From NCBI GenBank assembly GCA_002386945.1, contig DGKH01000052.1:1-7250 (forward strand): a stretch of 7,250 nucleotides of DNA, in the 5' to 3' direction. Of this stretch, positions 1 to 6,081 are shown one piece after another. A program made the position numbers and the translations under genes. This DNA is from Proteobacteria bacterium UBA4575 (GTDB lineage Bacteria > Pseudomonadota > Gammaproteobacteria > UBA4575). How positions within the stretch are numbered: position 1 is the first letter of the stretch; each line of letters begins with the position of its first letter. The notes beneath the pieces were generated by a model that was given only the letters and a program-made list of their open reading frames with translations, made no database searches and was not told the DNA's origin.

Positions 1-462
1 TTACATGGCACGCATGAGGCAGATGCCTTCTCGACGCTTCCTGAATTCTCTGATCAATGCGCTGCAAACCTATCGCGTCAGGTGCTGACACGTATCCTGC
101 CAGGTATTGTTGAGAAGCATGTGCGTGAGTTCGGTCTCGGCGTACGTGAGATTCAGCAACGGATTGGCGATTACTTCGCGCCAGCACAAGGTGGACGTTA
201 TACTAGTAAGGCAGTCGCTGAAGTCATTGAATATTTAATTGAAAAAGATATCCCTGGAGTAGGGCAAAGCTCTTGGGGCCCTACTGGCTTCGCCTTCTTT
301 GATAGTGAGACCAATGCCCATGTGATGTTACGCCAGCTACAACAAAAGTTTGCTCATTTGACTCAACTTAGCTTTAAAGTTGTTGCTGGGGATAATGTGG
401 GTGCAAACATTGCAGTAAAACAATACGAATCAAATTCAAATCTAGAACAACAATCACAATAA
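1..462 (+). CDS. Beta-ribofuranosylaminobenzene 5'-phosphate (beta-RFAP) synthase, C-terminal part (5' end outside window)
   Basis: The frame is open from base 1 to a TAA at 460-462, giving 153 residues with no start inside the window; the GTG at 82 is only an internal codon. This is about the C-terminal half of a GHMP-kinase-fold protein that usually has roughly 320 residues. The key motif is GVGQSSWGPTGFAF at about residues 86-99, the glycine/serine-rich C-terminal GHMP signature as found in beta-RFAP synthases. A segment near residue 70 (QGGRYTSKAVAEVIEYL) also fits. The family condenses 4-hydroxybenzoate or 4-aminobenzoate with PRPP, releasing CO2 and pyrophosphate in the 4-aminobenzoate case, the committed step of H4MPT synthesis; methylotroph literature calls it Orf4. 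The last 15 or so residues are Gln/Asn/Ser-rich and look like a disordered tail. mtdB begins 41 bases downstream, so co-transcription is likely. The family call is firm from context and motif; catalytic residues upstream cannot be checked. Confidence 0.88.
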   Translation, partial: LHGTHEADAFSTLPEFSDQCAANLSRQVLTRILPGIVEKHVREFGLGVREIQQRIGDYFAPAQGGRYTSKAVAEVIEYLIEKDIPGVGQSSWGPTGFAFFDSETNAHVMLRQLQQKFAHLTQLSFKVVAGDNVGANIAVKQYESNSNLEQQSQ

Positions 463-503
463 GCACTCAGCTTACTTAAATATAGGCGTTAGAGAATAAA
501 ATC

Positions 504-1409
504 ATGGAAAAACCTTACATCCTTCATATGGTCACTGCGGCCAAAAATCTTAGCCCTTTTGACGTTAACATGGCAGTTGATGCCGGTTGGACAAACTGTG
601 TTCCTTATACTTCTGTCGAGGTTGAAGAAGTCCAGGCCTTAGTTCAAGACGCTATTTTCTCACGAGGCCCTAGTGGTGTGAAACGTACCGGTATGTTCTT
701 CGGTGGGCGTGATATGCATATTGCTATGGACATGTTAAAGATCTGTCAGGATTCAATGGTGCCACCATTTGAAATCTCTGGTTTTGCTGATCCTAGTGGC
801 GCTTTTACAACGGCTGCAGGCATGGTTGCGAAAGTAGAGAAAGCACTGAAAGAAATTCATAACACTGACTTTAAAGATAAATGCGTATTGGCTTTGGGTG
901 GTACTGGTCCAGTCGGTATGGCTGCGGCACTAATTGCTGCCAAACAGGGCGCTAAAGTTAAGATCATGGGTCGTCAAAAAGATAATGCACAACGTGTGGC
1001 TGAGCTATGCAATGAGAAATATGGTTCTAATATGACTGGTATTCAAGGCGAAGCCGTCAATATGCTGGATTCCTTCTTAGATGAAGTGGATGTGGTTTTT
1101 GCAACTGCTGCCGCGGGTGTGCAGGTGATGAGTGCTGAGCAAGTTAAATTAGCGAGTAAATTGAAGGTTGCAGCCGATGTTAATGCTGTACCTCCTAGTG
1201 GCATCGCTGGTGTCGGTGTGATGGATGACTGTGTTGCTATTGAAGGTTCTGCTAGTGGTGCAGTAGGTATCGGTGCTCTAGCCATTGGTAACGCAAAATA
1301 TCAAACACAGCATCGTCTACTGAAAGCGATGTGTGCAACAGATAAGCCGGTTTACTACCATTTTGAACATGCGTTCAAAATGGCACGTGAGTTCGTTGCT
1401 GAAAAATAA
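504..1409 (+). CDS. mtdB: NAD(P)-dependent methylene-tetrahydromethanopterin dehydrogenase MtdB
   Basis: A 301-residue cytosolic enzyme that oxidises methylene-H4MPT to methenyl-H4MPT with NAD(P)+, the second step of the formaldehyde oxidation pathway after Fae. The N-terminal stretch (ILHM at 6-9, SPFDVNMAVDAGW at 17-29, QDAIFSR at 48-54, then RTGMFFGG at 61-68) is characteristic of MtdB, and FADPSGAFTTAAGMVA at 94-109 follows in the catalytic domain. The Rossmann dinucleotide loop is GGTGPVG at 132-138, with a basic GRQ at 156-158 after the second strand, which would suit NADP+ as well as NAD+. The C-terminal block ADVNAVPPSGIAGV at 224-237 and GIGALAIGNAKYQTQ at 255-269 is also typical. 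MtdA, the H4F/H4MPT paralog, has a different N-terminus. The ATG at 504 has a weak AGAGA about 8 bases upstream. The 3' end overlaps the next gene. The identification is secure; cofactor preference is inferred. Confidence 0.96.
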   Translation: MEKPYILHMVTAAKNLSPFDVNMAVDAGWTNCVPYTSVEVEEVQALVQDAIFSRGPSGVKRTGMFFGGRDMHIAMDMLKICQDSMVPPFEISGFADPSGAFTTAAGMVAKVEKALKEIHNTDFKDKCVLALGGTGPVGMAAALIAAKQGAKVKIMGRQKDNAQRVAELCNEKYGSNMTGIQGEAVNMLDSFLDEVDVVFATAAAGVQVMSAEQVKLASKLKVAADVNAVPPSGIAGVGVMDDCVAIEGSASGAVGIGALAIGNAKYQTQHRLLKAMCATDKPVYYHFEHAFKMAREFVAEK

Positions 1410-2577
1410 GCCTCTAATTGTCCTCGCACATAGTGCGAGGACAATTGCCCAAGCGGGAGCGCAGGCGGGATATCAAGTCATTGCAGTCGATGCCTTTAGT
1501 GATCTTGAAACCCAGGCCGCCTGTCTCACCACTTGTCGAGTGCCCATTAATGAATGGCGCTTCGATCTTTCCGCCTTGACCCAAAGTTTGGATCAGCTTT
1601 ATAGACAATACCCGCAAGCCGAAGTCATATTTGGTGCAGGTATTGAATATGCCATTATGCACTTTGATAACTATCCGCAATGGAATCTATGTGGCTTTAG
1701 CGCCTCTAGTATTCGATTATTGCGCGACCCAAAACAGTTCTTTTTAGGGTTGGATGAACTGGTTATCCCACACCCTGAAGTCTGTTTCCAAACGGTAGGT
1801 CTCCCGGTAAAAAAGGATGGCATCTGGTTGCTTAAAGACGCACAGGGTAGTGGTGGTTGTCAGATCCGATTCGCTACAGATAAAGACATTCTGGCGCAAT
1901 CGCTTGCAGTATCGTCATCGCTTAATGCGGGTCAATATTTACAGCGTTATATCAAAGGTGAGGCGATCTCAGTACTGGCCCTAGCACAGTCTGATCAGGT
2001 GACTATTCTTGGATTTAATCGGCAACAACATCAGGTGGGATCGGCTGATCTTCCTTTTATGTATCTGGGGCTAGAAGCAAATATTTCACTATTGAAAGAA
2101 CAGTCCGACCAGGTTGCCGAGTATCTGCTGAAGCTCTTTAACAAATTTGAGCTAACAGGGCTTTTTAGCCTAGATATGATATTAACTAGTGAGGGTCTCA
2201 AGGTGCTAGAGCTGAACCCACGCATCCCAGCAAGTCTTGAGCATTATCAACATCTATTAGCTAAATTTAATTTGATTGAAGCCCATCTACAAGCCTGTCG
2301 TGGCTTAGCCGTAGCGAGCTTGCCTAAACCCATTGGACGGGTTGCAAACCGTATTCTATTCGCACCTTTTACAGGGGTGTTGGCGGCCGATATGGAATGG
2401 CCTGAATGGACTGCGGATCGACCAATTCCAGAGACTGTTTTTCAGCTCGGTGAGCCAATCTGCAGTATCACTGCAAAAGATGACTCAGACAGCTCCAATG
2501 AGCAGAGCCAAATGCTTGCTGCTTTGTTAGAATCACGTGCGCGCGTCATCTTGCAGCAGCTTAATCGCATAAACTAA
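1387..2577 (+). CDS. ATP-grasp ligase of the H4MPT cluster (Orf17-like, possible cofactor amide ligase)
   Basis: An ATP-grasp protein of about 396 residues if read from GTG 1387. The ATG at 1369 and TTG at 1396 are alternatives, and none has a good ribosome binding site; the conserved protein seems to begin near [12 protein letters not shown], so the far upstream GTG at 1333 is unlikely. Numbered from 1387, a preATP-grasp region covers about 8-105. The ATP-binding loop is [14 protein letters not shown] (147-160, Lys150), an adenine/hinge region lies near [11 protein letters not shown] (186-196), and the metal-binding strand pair is FSLDM (260-264) with [10 protein letters not shown] (274-283; Glu275, Asn277, Arg279). 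Such enzymes join a carboxylate to an amine through an acyl phosphate. A homologous ATP-grasp protein, I believe Orf17, belongs to methylotroph H4MPT clusters and is needed for cofactor function. The substrate is unknown; glutamate addition to methanopterin or methylofuran is a guess. It overlaps mtdB and carries a strong hairpin in its first codons. Confidence 0.8.
   Translation: MSSLLKNKPLIVLAHSARTIAQAGAQAGYQVIAVDAFSDLETQAACLTTCRVPINEWRFDLSALTQSLDQLYRQYPQAEVIFGAGIEYAIMHFDNYPQWNLCGFSASSIRLLRDPKQFFLGLDELVIPHPEVCFQTVGLPVKKDGIWLLKDAQGSGGCQIRFATDKDILAQSLAVSSSLNAGQYLQRYIKGEAISVLALAQSDQVTILGFNRQQHQVGSADLPFMYLGLEANISLLKEQSDQVAEYLLKLFNKFELTGLFSLDMILTSEGLKVLELNPRIPASLEHYQHLLAKFNLIEAHLQACRGLAVASLPKPIGRVANRILFAPFTGVLAADMEWPEWTADRPIPETVFQLGEPICSITAKDDSDSSNEQSQMLAALLESRARVILQQLNRIN
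1416..1446 (+). promoter_or_regulatory. Perfect 14-bp hairpin at the mtdB/ATP-grasp junction
   Basis: The arms AATTGTCCTCGCAC (1416-1429) and GTGCGAGGACAATT (1433-1446) are exact reverse complements with a 3-base ATA loop. The hairpin begins seven bases after the mtdB stop codon and lies within the first codons of the overlapping ATP-grasp gene, encoding the [11 protein letters not shown] segment. No T tract follows, so it is not a standard intrinsic terminator. It could protect the 3' end of mtdB mRNA, cause RNase processing or dampen translation of the downstream gene; these roles are inferred. Confidence 0.6.
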
Positions 2578-2609
2578 TTACTATTAACAGAACTAAACGG
2601 CCGAATATT

Positions 2610-3578
2610 ATGAGTAAGTTACCGAGTATTAACGAATTAACCGCACCCCTAATCGATCATCTGATTACCTATGCAGACGCGTTGCGCTGTGAAGTTACCG
2701 CGGATGCTAGTGGCGTCATTATTGTTGATGCTGGTATTAATTGTGAGGGTGGTCTAGAAGCAGGGCGCCTAATCAGTGAGATCTGTCTCGGTGGTTTGGG
2801 CATTGTTGAGTTGACTCATACTAATCATGTCGAGAACTGGCCATTATCGGTCTACGTGCATACTAGTAATCCTGTGCTAGCTTGTTTAGGTAGCCAATAT
2901 GCCGGTTGGCAGTTGTCTCATGGCGAAGGTAAAGACGCCTTTTTTGCCTTAGGTTCTGGCCCGGGCCGTGCCGCTGCATTACGTGAGCCTTTGTTTAAAG
3001 AGTTGGCTTATGAAGATAAGGCAGAGGAAGTTTGTTTTGTTATGGAGGTAGATAAGATGCCTCCGACTGAGCTCTTACAAAGCATGTGTGAGACCTGTGG
3101 TGTTGAGCCTGAGAATATGACTGTTATTCTGACGCCAACCTCAAAACTTGCGGGTGCAGTTCAAGTGGTTGCACGTGTCTTAGAAACAGCACTGCATAAG
3201 AGTCACGAACTTAAGTTTCCATTAGAGCGGATTATTGATGGTGCTGGTTCGGCTCCTGTCTGCCCACCAACACCAGATTTTATTCAAGCAATGGGTCGTA
3301 CCAATGATGCAATTCTATTCGGTGGCCGTGTTCAATTGTATGTGACAGGTCCTGATGATGATGCGCGTGAGCTAGCAAAAAATCTGCCTTCTAGTACGTC
3401 TAAAGATTATGGCAAACCATTTGCGCAGATCTTTACTGATGCGAATTACGACTTTTATAAGATTGATCAGATGCTCTTTAGTCCAGCGCAAGTGAGTGTG
3501 ACTGCAGTCGATAGTGGCAACACTTATTTCGGTGGCGCTGTTGATATTAAACTTCTTAGCCAGTCTTTCGGTGACTAA
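2610..3578 (+). CDS. mch: Methenyltetrahydromethanopterin cyclohydrolase Mch
   Basis: A 322-residue cytosolic enzyme, the usual length for the family, which hydrolyses methenyl-H4MPT to 5-formyl-H4MPT and so takes the product of MtdB. Family landmarks appear in order: [14 protein letters not shown] at 40-53, HTNHVENWP near 70-78, [15 protein letters not shown] at 113-127, a central domain with [16 protein letters not shown] at 174-189, [10 protein letters not shown] at 215-224, [11 protein letters not shown] at 229-239 and [13 protein letters not shown] at 283-294. The start ATG 2610 lies 32 bases after the previous stop and gives the expected N-terminus ([14 protein letters not shown]), although there is no clear Shine-Dalgarno sequence. 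The 3' end overlaps the next gene by 8 bases. Mch is shared by methanogenic archaea and methylotrophic bacteria. I see nothing broken or missing. Confidence 0.97.
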   Translation: MSKLPSINELTAPLIDHLITYADALRCEVTADASGVIIVDAGINCEGGLEAGRLISEICLGGLGIVELTHTNHVENWPLSVYVHTSNPVLACLGSQYAGWQLSHGEGKDAFFALGSGPGRAAALREPLFKELAYEDKAEEVCFVMEVDKMPPTELLQSMCETCGVEPENMTVILTPTSKLAGAVQVVARVLETALHKSHELKFPLERIIDGAGSAPVCPPTPDFIQAMGRTNDAILFGGRVQLYVTGPDDDARELAKNLPSSTSKDYGKPFAQIFTDANYDFYKIDQMLFSPAQVSVTAVDSGNTYFGGAVDIKLLSQSFGD

Positions 3579-4479
3579 AAAGCCATTTCAAGTTGCTATT
3601 GTCACTGATGATCCCGGTTGGCATGGACGTCAAATAGCCGATCATCTAGACGCTAGAAATTGTCACAGTAGTTTCGTGCGTTTGCAGGATTGTCATATCT
3701 CTGCAGGCGCCGAAGCGCATATTCATATCCCAGGGTTTGATCAATTACCAGACGGTATTTTTGTGCGTGGTGTGCCGGGCGGTAACTTAGAGCAGGTGGT
3801 GTACTACCTTGATGTGCTGCATGCCTGTGAGGCGATGTCGATACCGGTTGTCAATAACACACGCTGTGTTGAACGCAGTGTCGACAAAGGTATGACCTCA
3901 TTCTTATTAGCACGTGCAGGCATCGCTACGCCCGAAACAGTCTTTAGTAGTGACTTCCATTATGTGCGCGCGCAGTTACGCGCAGGCTTTGCTGAGGGTA
4001 AGGAATATGTCTTGAAGCCTTTATTCGGCTCTCAAGGTAAAGGCGTGCAACGGCTACGATATGAGGCTGATCTGGCGGTATACCACCCAGCACAAGGTGT
4101 TTTATACGCACAGGAATTTATTGATAACGGACAGGGGTATGGTATTGATTATCGTGTCTTCGTGGTTGCCGATAGAGTGGTTGCAACGATGCAACGCAGC
4201 AGTGAAGGTTGGTTATGTAATGTTGCACATGGTGCTGAAGTCAGTGCAGTGCAGTTGGATGACAATACACAAGCGATGGCGATAGCCGCGGCAAGGGCGC
4301 TGGATATGGACTACGCTGGTGTCGATCTAATCTGTGATCAGAAGGGTAAGTTTTGGGTGACTGAAGTTAATAGTGTCCCAGCATGGCATGGTCTGCAATC
4401 AACCACGGAAACACCTGTTGCTGCAGCTATCTGTGATGATTTTGTGTCACGTCTAAGCCCATCAAGTTCAAGCGATTAA
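3571..4479 (+). CDS. RimK-like ATP-grasp protein Orf5 of the H4MPT pathway
   Basis: I read this from GTG 3571, which overlaps the mch stop by 8 bases and gives 302 residues beginning [14 protein letters not shown]. An earlier in-frame ATG at 3514 would add 19 hydrophobic residues translated inside mch and is unlikely. Order of motifs: N-terminal region with DDPGWHGRQ (13-21) and FVRGVPGG (64-71); [19 protein letters not shown] (105-123), the segment preceding the ATP-grasp fold in RimK/GshB-like ligases; [13 protein letters not shown] (147-159, ATP loop with Lys149); DYRVFVV (193-199); and the metal-binding YAGVDLI (248-254, Asp252) and [12 protein letters not shown] (263-274, Glu265, Asn267). 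The fold forms amide bonds using ATP. Orf5 is a recurrent neighbour of mch in methylotrophs and is needed for the H4MPT pathway, but its reaction is not established to my knowledge; adding an amino acid such as glutamate to a cofactor is inference. Translation is probably coupled to mch. Confidence 0.88.
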   Translation: MTKKPFQVAIVTDDPGWHGRQIADHLDARNCHSSFVRLQDCHISAGAEAHIHIPGFDQLPDGIFVRGVPGGNLEQVVYYLDVLHACEAMSIPVVNNTRCVERSVDKGMTSFLLARAGIATPETVFSSDFHYVRAQLRAGFAEGKEYVLKPLFGSQGKGVQRLRYEADLAVYHPAQGVLYAQEFIDNGQGYGIDYRVFVVADRVVATMQRSSEGWLCNVAHGAEVSAVQLDDNTQAMAIAAARALDMDYAGVDLICDQKGKFWVTEVNSVPAWHGLQSTTETPVAAAICDDFVSRLSPSSSSD

Positions 4480-4483
4480 GCAT

Positions 4484-5335
4484 ATGCCGGTCAGCCCAGA
4501 TACTATACGCAGTTGTTTCCAACGGGCTTGCCTGCTGGAACTACATGCATTAAAGCCAGGGAATGTTGGCATACATGGTGATGGTCATGGGATGCAGCTG
4601 GCTCAATTTGTGGTGAGTGCGAATGCGGCATCTTATGCACTAATTAAACCGGCCAATGGGGTCGGTCAGCGTGTCTTACACGCGGTTCAGGCGACCCATG
4701 GCGCGGTTGGAGATAATACAAACCTCGGTATTCTGCTATTGGCTGCGCCGATAGTGCAGGCCTTGATGGCTGGCTCTGAGCTAGAGCAATTACCGCAGGC
4801 AGTTAAAAAAGTGCTGGATGGACTCTCGATTGATGATGCCGATTACGCCTATCAGGCCATTCAATTGGCAAATCCGGGTGGAATGGGGGAGGTTGCCGAG
4901 CACGATGTGCAGTCGAAACCTGAAATCACACTATTAGAAGCCATGCAGCTGTCAGCAGAGCACGATCAAATCGGATTTCAGTATGCGCACGGCTTTGAGC
5001 GTCTATTCAATGAAAATGTAGCGTGCTATCAGCATTATCTAGCACTTTGGGCCAGTATGGAGTGGGCTGCGAGCGCTGTTTTCATGAAACAACTCCGCGA
5101 TCAGGCCGATAGTCTGATTTTACGTAAGAAAGGTCTATTAAAAGCACAGGAAATTAGTGCTATGATTGCCCCGCTCGCTGATGACCTATTAGCGTCTAGT
5201 GATCCGAATGTTTATCGATCTCGGTTGCTGTCTTTGGATGGCCATCTTAAAAACATCGACATCAATCCGGGCACTACAGCGGATCTAACTGTAGCAACGT
5301 TATTTTTAGCGTTGTTGCAATCGGCAAGCGAATGA
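4484..5335 (+). CDS. CitG/MdcB-like protein Orf7 of the H4MPT pathway
   Basis: A 283-residue protein related to triphosphoribosyl-dephospho-CoA synthases (CitG/MdcB). Visible family motifs are LELHALKPGNVGIHGDGHGM at 18-37 (the CitG-like KPG block), GAVGDNTNLGILLLAAPI at 73-90 (the NTxxG block) and NPGTTADLTVATLFL at 261-275, corresponding to the CitG SPGGSADL-type C-terminal block. CitG transfers the ribose of ATP onto dephospho-CoA. No citrate or malonate decarboxylase genes are present, and the position behind Orf5 and ahead of fae is that of Orf7 in methylotroph H4MPT clusters, so a phosphoribosyl-type reaction in H4MPT or methylofuran synthesis is likelier than CoA chemistry; this is inference. 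The ATG lies four bases after the Orf5 stop, indicating translational coupling. It is probably the last gene of the upstream operon. Confidence 0.86.
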   Translation: MPVSPDTIRSCFQRACLLELHALKPGNVGIHGDGHGMQLAQFVVSANAASYALIKPANGVGQRVLHAVQATHGAVGDNTNLGILLLAAPIVQALMAGSELEQLPQAVKKVLDGLSIDDADYAYQAIQLANPGGMGEVAEHDVQSKPEITLLEAMQLSAEHDQIGFQYAHGFERLFNENVACYQHYLALWASMEWAASAVFMKQLRDQADSLILRKKGLLKAQEISAMIAPLADDLLASSDPNVYRSRLLSLDGHLKNIDINPGTTADLTVATLFLALLQSASE

Positions 5336-5347
5336 ACTTTGTCTTGG

Positions 5348-5374
5348 CTACGGTCTTAATTGACTGTGGTTTTT
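5348..5374 (+). terminator. Possible intrinsic terminator after orf7
   Basis: CTACGGTC (5348-5355) can pair with GACTGTGG (5362-5369) as an 8-bp stem containing two G-U pairs, with a 6-base loop, followed directly by five T at 5370-5374. It lies 12 bases after the orf7 stop. The stem is modest, so termination may be partial. Its 3' arm overlaps the -35 hexamer proposed for fae. Confidence 0.42.
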
Positions 5375-5389
5375 GTAAGGTTTTATATT
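5360..5389 (+). promoter_or_regulatory. Predicted sigma70-type promoter of fae
   Basis: A -35 box TTGACT (5360-5365, five of six consensus bases) is followed after 18 bases by TATATT (5384-5389, five of six). The predicted start of transcription is near 5396, leaving a leader of about 40 bases before the fae ATG. This fits fae being expressed more strongly than the cofactor-synthesis genes upstream. It is a motif-based prediction only. Confidence 0.62.
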
Positions 5390-5394
5390 TAAAA

Positions 5395-5412
5395 TTATTT
5401 GTTAACAAATAA
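5395..5412. promoter_or_regulatory. 18-bp perfect palindrome at the predicted fae transcription start
   Basis: TTATTTGTTAACAAATAA is identical to its reverse complement over all 18 bases and has no spacer. It begins six bases after the predicted -10 box, at the expected +1 position, and ends ten bases before the ribosome binding site. This is a good position for a dimeric repressor operator. As RNA it could form only a weak AU-rich hairpin, so DNA binding seems more likely. No known operator is recognised in it. Confidence 0.5.
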
Positions 5413-5422
5413 GTAATATTTT

Positions 5423-5427
5423 AGGAG
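5423..5427 (+). promoter_or_regulatory. Strong ribosome binding site of fae
   Basis: AGGAG, within TAGGAGAA, is placed eight bases before the fae ATG. It is the only near-consensus Shine-Dalgarno sequence at a gene start in the window, which supports ATG 5436 as the start and points to high translation of fae. Confidence 0.85.
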
Positions 5428-5435
5428 AAATAACA

Positions 5436-5963
5436 ATGGCAGTAATCAATAAAGTAATGGTCGGTGAGTCATTAGTAAATGACGCTGATCCAGCTGGTAA
5501 CATGGCAGAAATTGCTCACATCGACTTGCTAATGGGCCCACGTGGTTCAGCAGTTGAAACAGCATTCTGTAACAGCCTTTGCAACAACAAAGATGGTTTT
5601 ACTTCACTACTAGCAGTAGTAGCACCTAACCTTCCTTGTAAGCCTAACACTATGATGTTCAATAAAGTGACCATCAAAGGTGGCGCTCAAGCTGTTCAAA
5701 TGTTTGGCCCAGCTCAAGCAGCTGTTGCTAAAGCTGTTGCTGACAGTGTTGCTGACGGCACTATCCCTGCTGATGAAGCTGACGACATCTTCATTTGTGT
5801 TGGTGTATTCATTCACTGGGAAGCAAAGAGCGACGAAGCTATCTACGCAAACAACTACAAAGCAACTAAAGAGTCTATCGAGCGCGCAATCGCTGATGAG
5901 CCTAAAGCTGCTACTGTTGTTGCACAGAAAGATTCAGCTTCACACCCATTCAGAGGTTTCTAA
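5436..5963 (+). CDS. fae: Formaldehyde-activating enzyme Fae
   Basis: A 175-residue cytosolic enzyme that catalyses condensation of formaldehyde with H4MPT to methylene-H4MPT, the entry step of the pathway. Nearly the whole protein carries Fae signatures: VMVGESLV at 7-14, [20 protein letters not shown] at 25-44 with the conserved active-site His at 28, [20 protein letters not shown] at 58-77, [13 protein letters not shown] at 86-98, IPADEADD at 110-117, GVFIHWEA at 123-130, and the C-terminal SASHPF. It resembles canonical bacterial Fae, with about six extra residues (within DADPAGNM, 16-23) before the active-site His compared with the Methylobacterium enzyme as I remember it. Codon use is visibly biased to a narrow set (GCT/GCA, AAC, AAA), unlike the neighbouring genes, as expected for a very abundant protein. 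It has its own promoter, strong ribosome binding site and terminator, so it is probably transcribed alone as well as, possibly, by read-through from orf7. Confidence 0.98.
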   Translation: MAVINKVMVGESLVNDADPAGNMAEIAHIDLLMGPRGSAVETAFCNSLCNNKDGFTSLLAVVAPNLPCKPNTMMFNKVTIKGGAQAVQMFGPAQAAVAKAVADSVADGTIPADEADDIFICVGVFIHWEAKSDEAIYANNYKATKESIERAIADEPKAATVVAQKDSASHPFRGF

Positions 5964-5973
5964 GAAACCTTTG
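5951..5973 (+). repeat. Inverted repeat centred on the fae stop codon
   Basis: CAGAGGTTTC (5951-5960) pairs with GAAACCTTTG (5964-5973) over ten positions including one G-U pair, and the 3-base loop is the TAA stop codon itself. It has no T tract. With the terminator 12 bases further on it forms two hairpins in a row at the end of the fae message, possibly stabilising the 3' end; that role is inferred. Confidence 0.5.
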
Positions 5974-5985
5974 TTGGTAGTGTCG

Positions 5986-6019
5986 AAAACCTCGCTCTTT
6001 CGAGAGCGGGGTTTTTTTT
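5986..6019 (+). terminator. Rho-independent terminator of fae
   Basis: AAAACCTCGCTCT (5986-5998) pairs with AGAGCGGGGTTTT (6003-6015) in a 13-bp stem containing one G-U pair, with a TTCG tetraloop. A run of eight T covers 6012-6019. It lies 22 bases after the fae stop. This is a strong terminator that separates fae from the next gene. Confidence 0.93.
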
Positions 6020-6022
6020 GGC

Positions 6023-6050
6023 TTGAAATTAGGCTCAAGTGGCCTAAAGT
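6023..6050 (+). promoter_or_regulatory. Weak candidate promoter for the PTPS-domain gene
   Basis: TTGAAA (6023-6028) and TAAAGT (6045-6050) are 16 bases apart, matching five and four consensus positions. A promoter is needed here because a strong terminator lies just upstream. A better -10 box by itself is TATAAA at 6071-6076, but it has no convincing -35 partner and would start transcription at or next to the ATG at 6082. Confidence 0.28.
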
Positions 6051-6081
6051 ATGAAAATCCACACACATTTTATAAATTCAT

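Noticed and set aside
1043..1285. 80-codon open frame on the minus strand inside mtdB
   Set aside because: It is antisense to clearly conserved MtdB coding sequence, has low-complexity Ala/Thr/Ser content, and shows no start signal or recognisable motif.
1333..1386. Upstream GTG 1333 as start of the ATP-grasp gene
   Set aside because: It would put 77 bases of overlap inside mtdB and add 18 residues ahead of the apparent family N-terminus; ATG 1369 remains possible.
1416..1446. Hairpin after mtdB read as a Rho-independent terminator
   Set aside because: The bases after the stem are GCCC rather than a T run, and the operon clearly continues.
3514..3570. ATG 3514 as start of Orf5, with an apparent hydrophobic signal-like segment
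   Set aside because: The 19 extra residues are translated from conserved mch codons in another frame; GTG 3571 with an 8-base overlap fits the family length and a cytosolic enzyme.
5680..6054. 124-codon open frame on the + strand overlapping fae and its terminator
   Set aside because: It is a Leu/Lys-rich shadow of the biased fae codons and runs through the terminator stem; there is no ribosome binding site.
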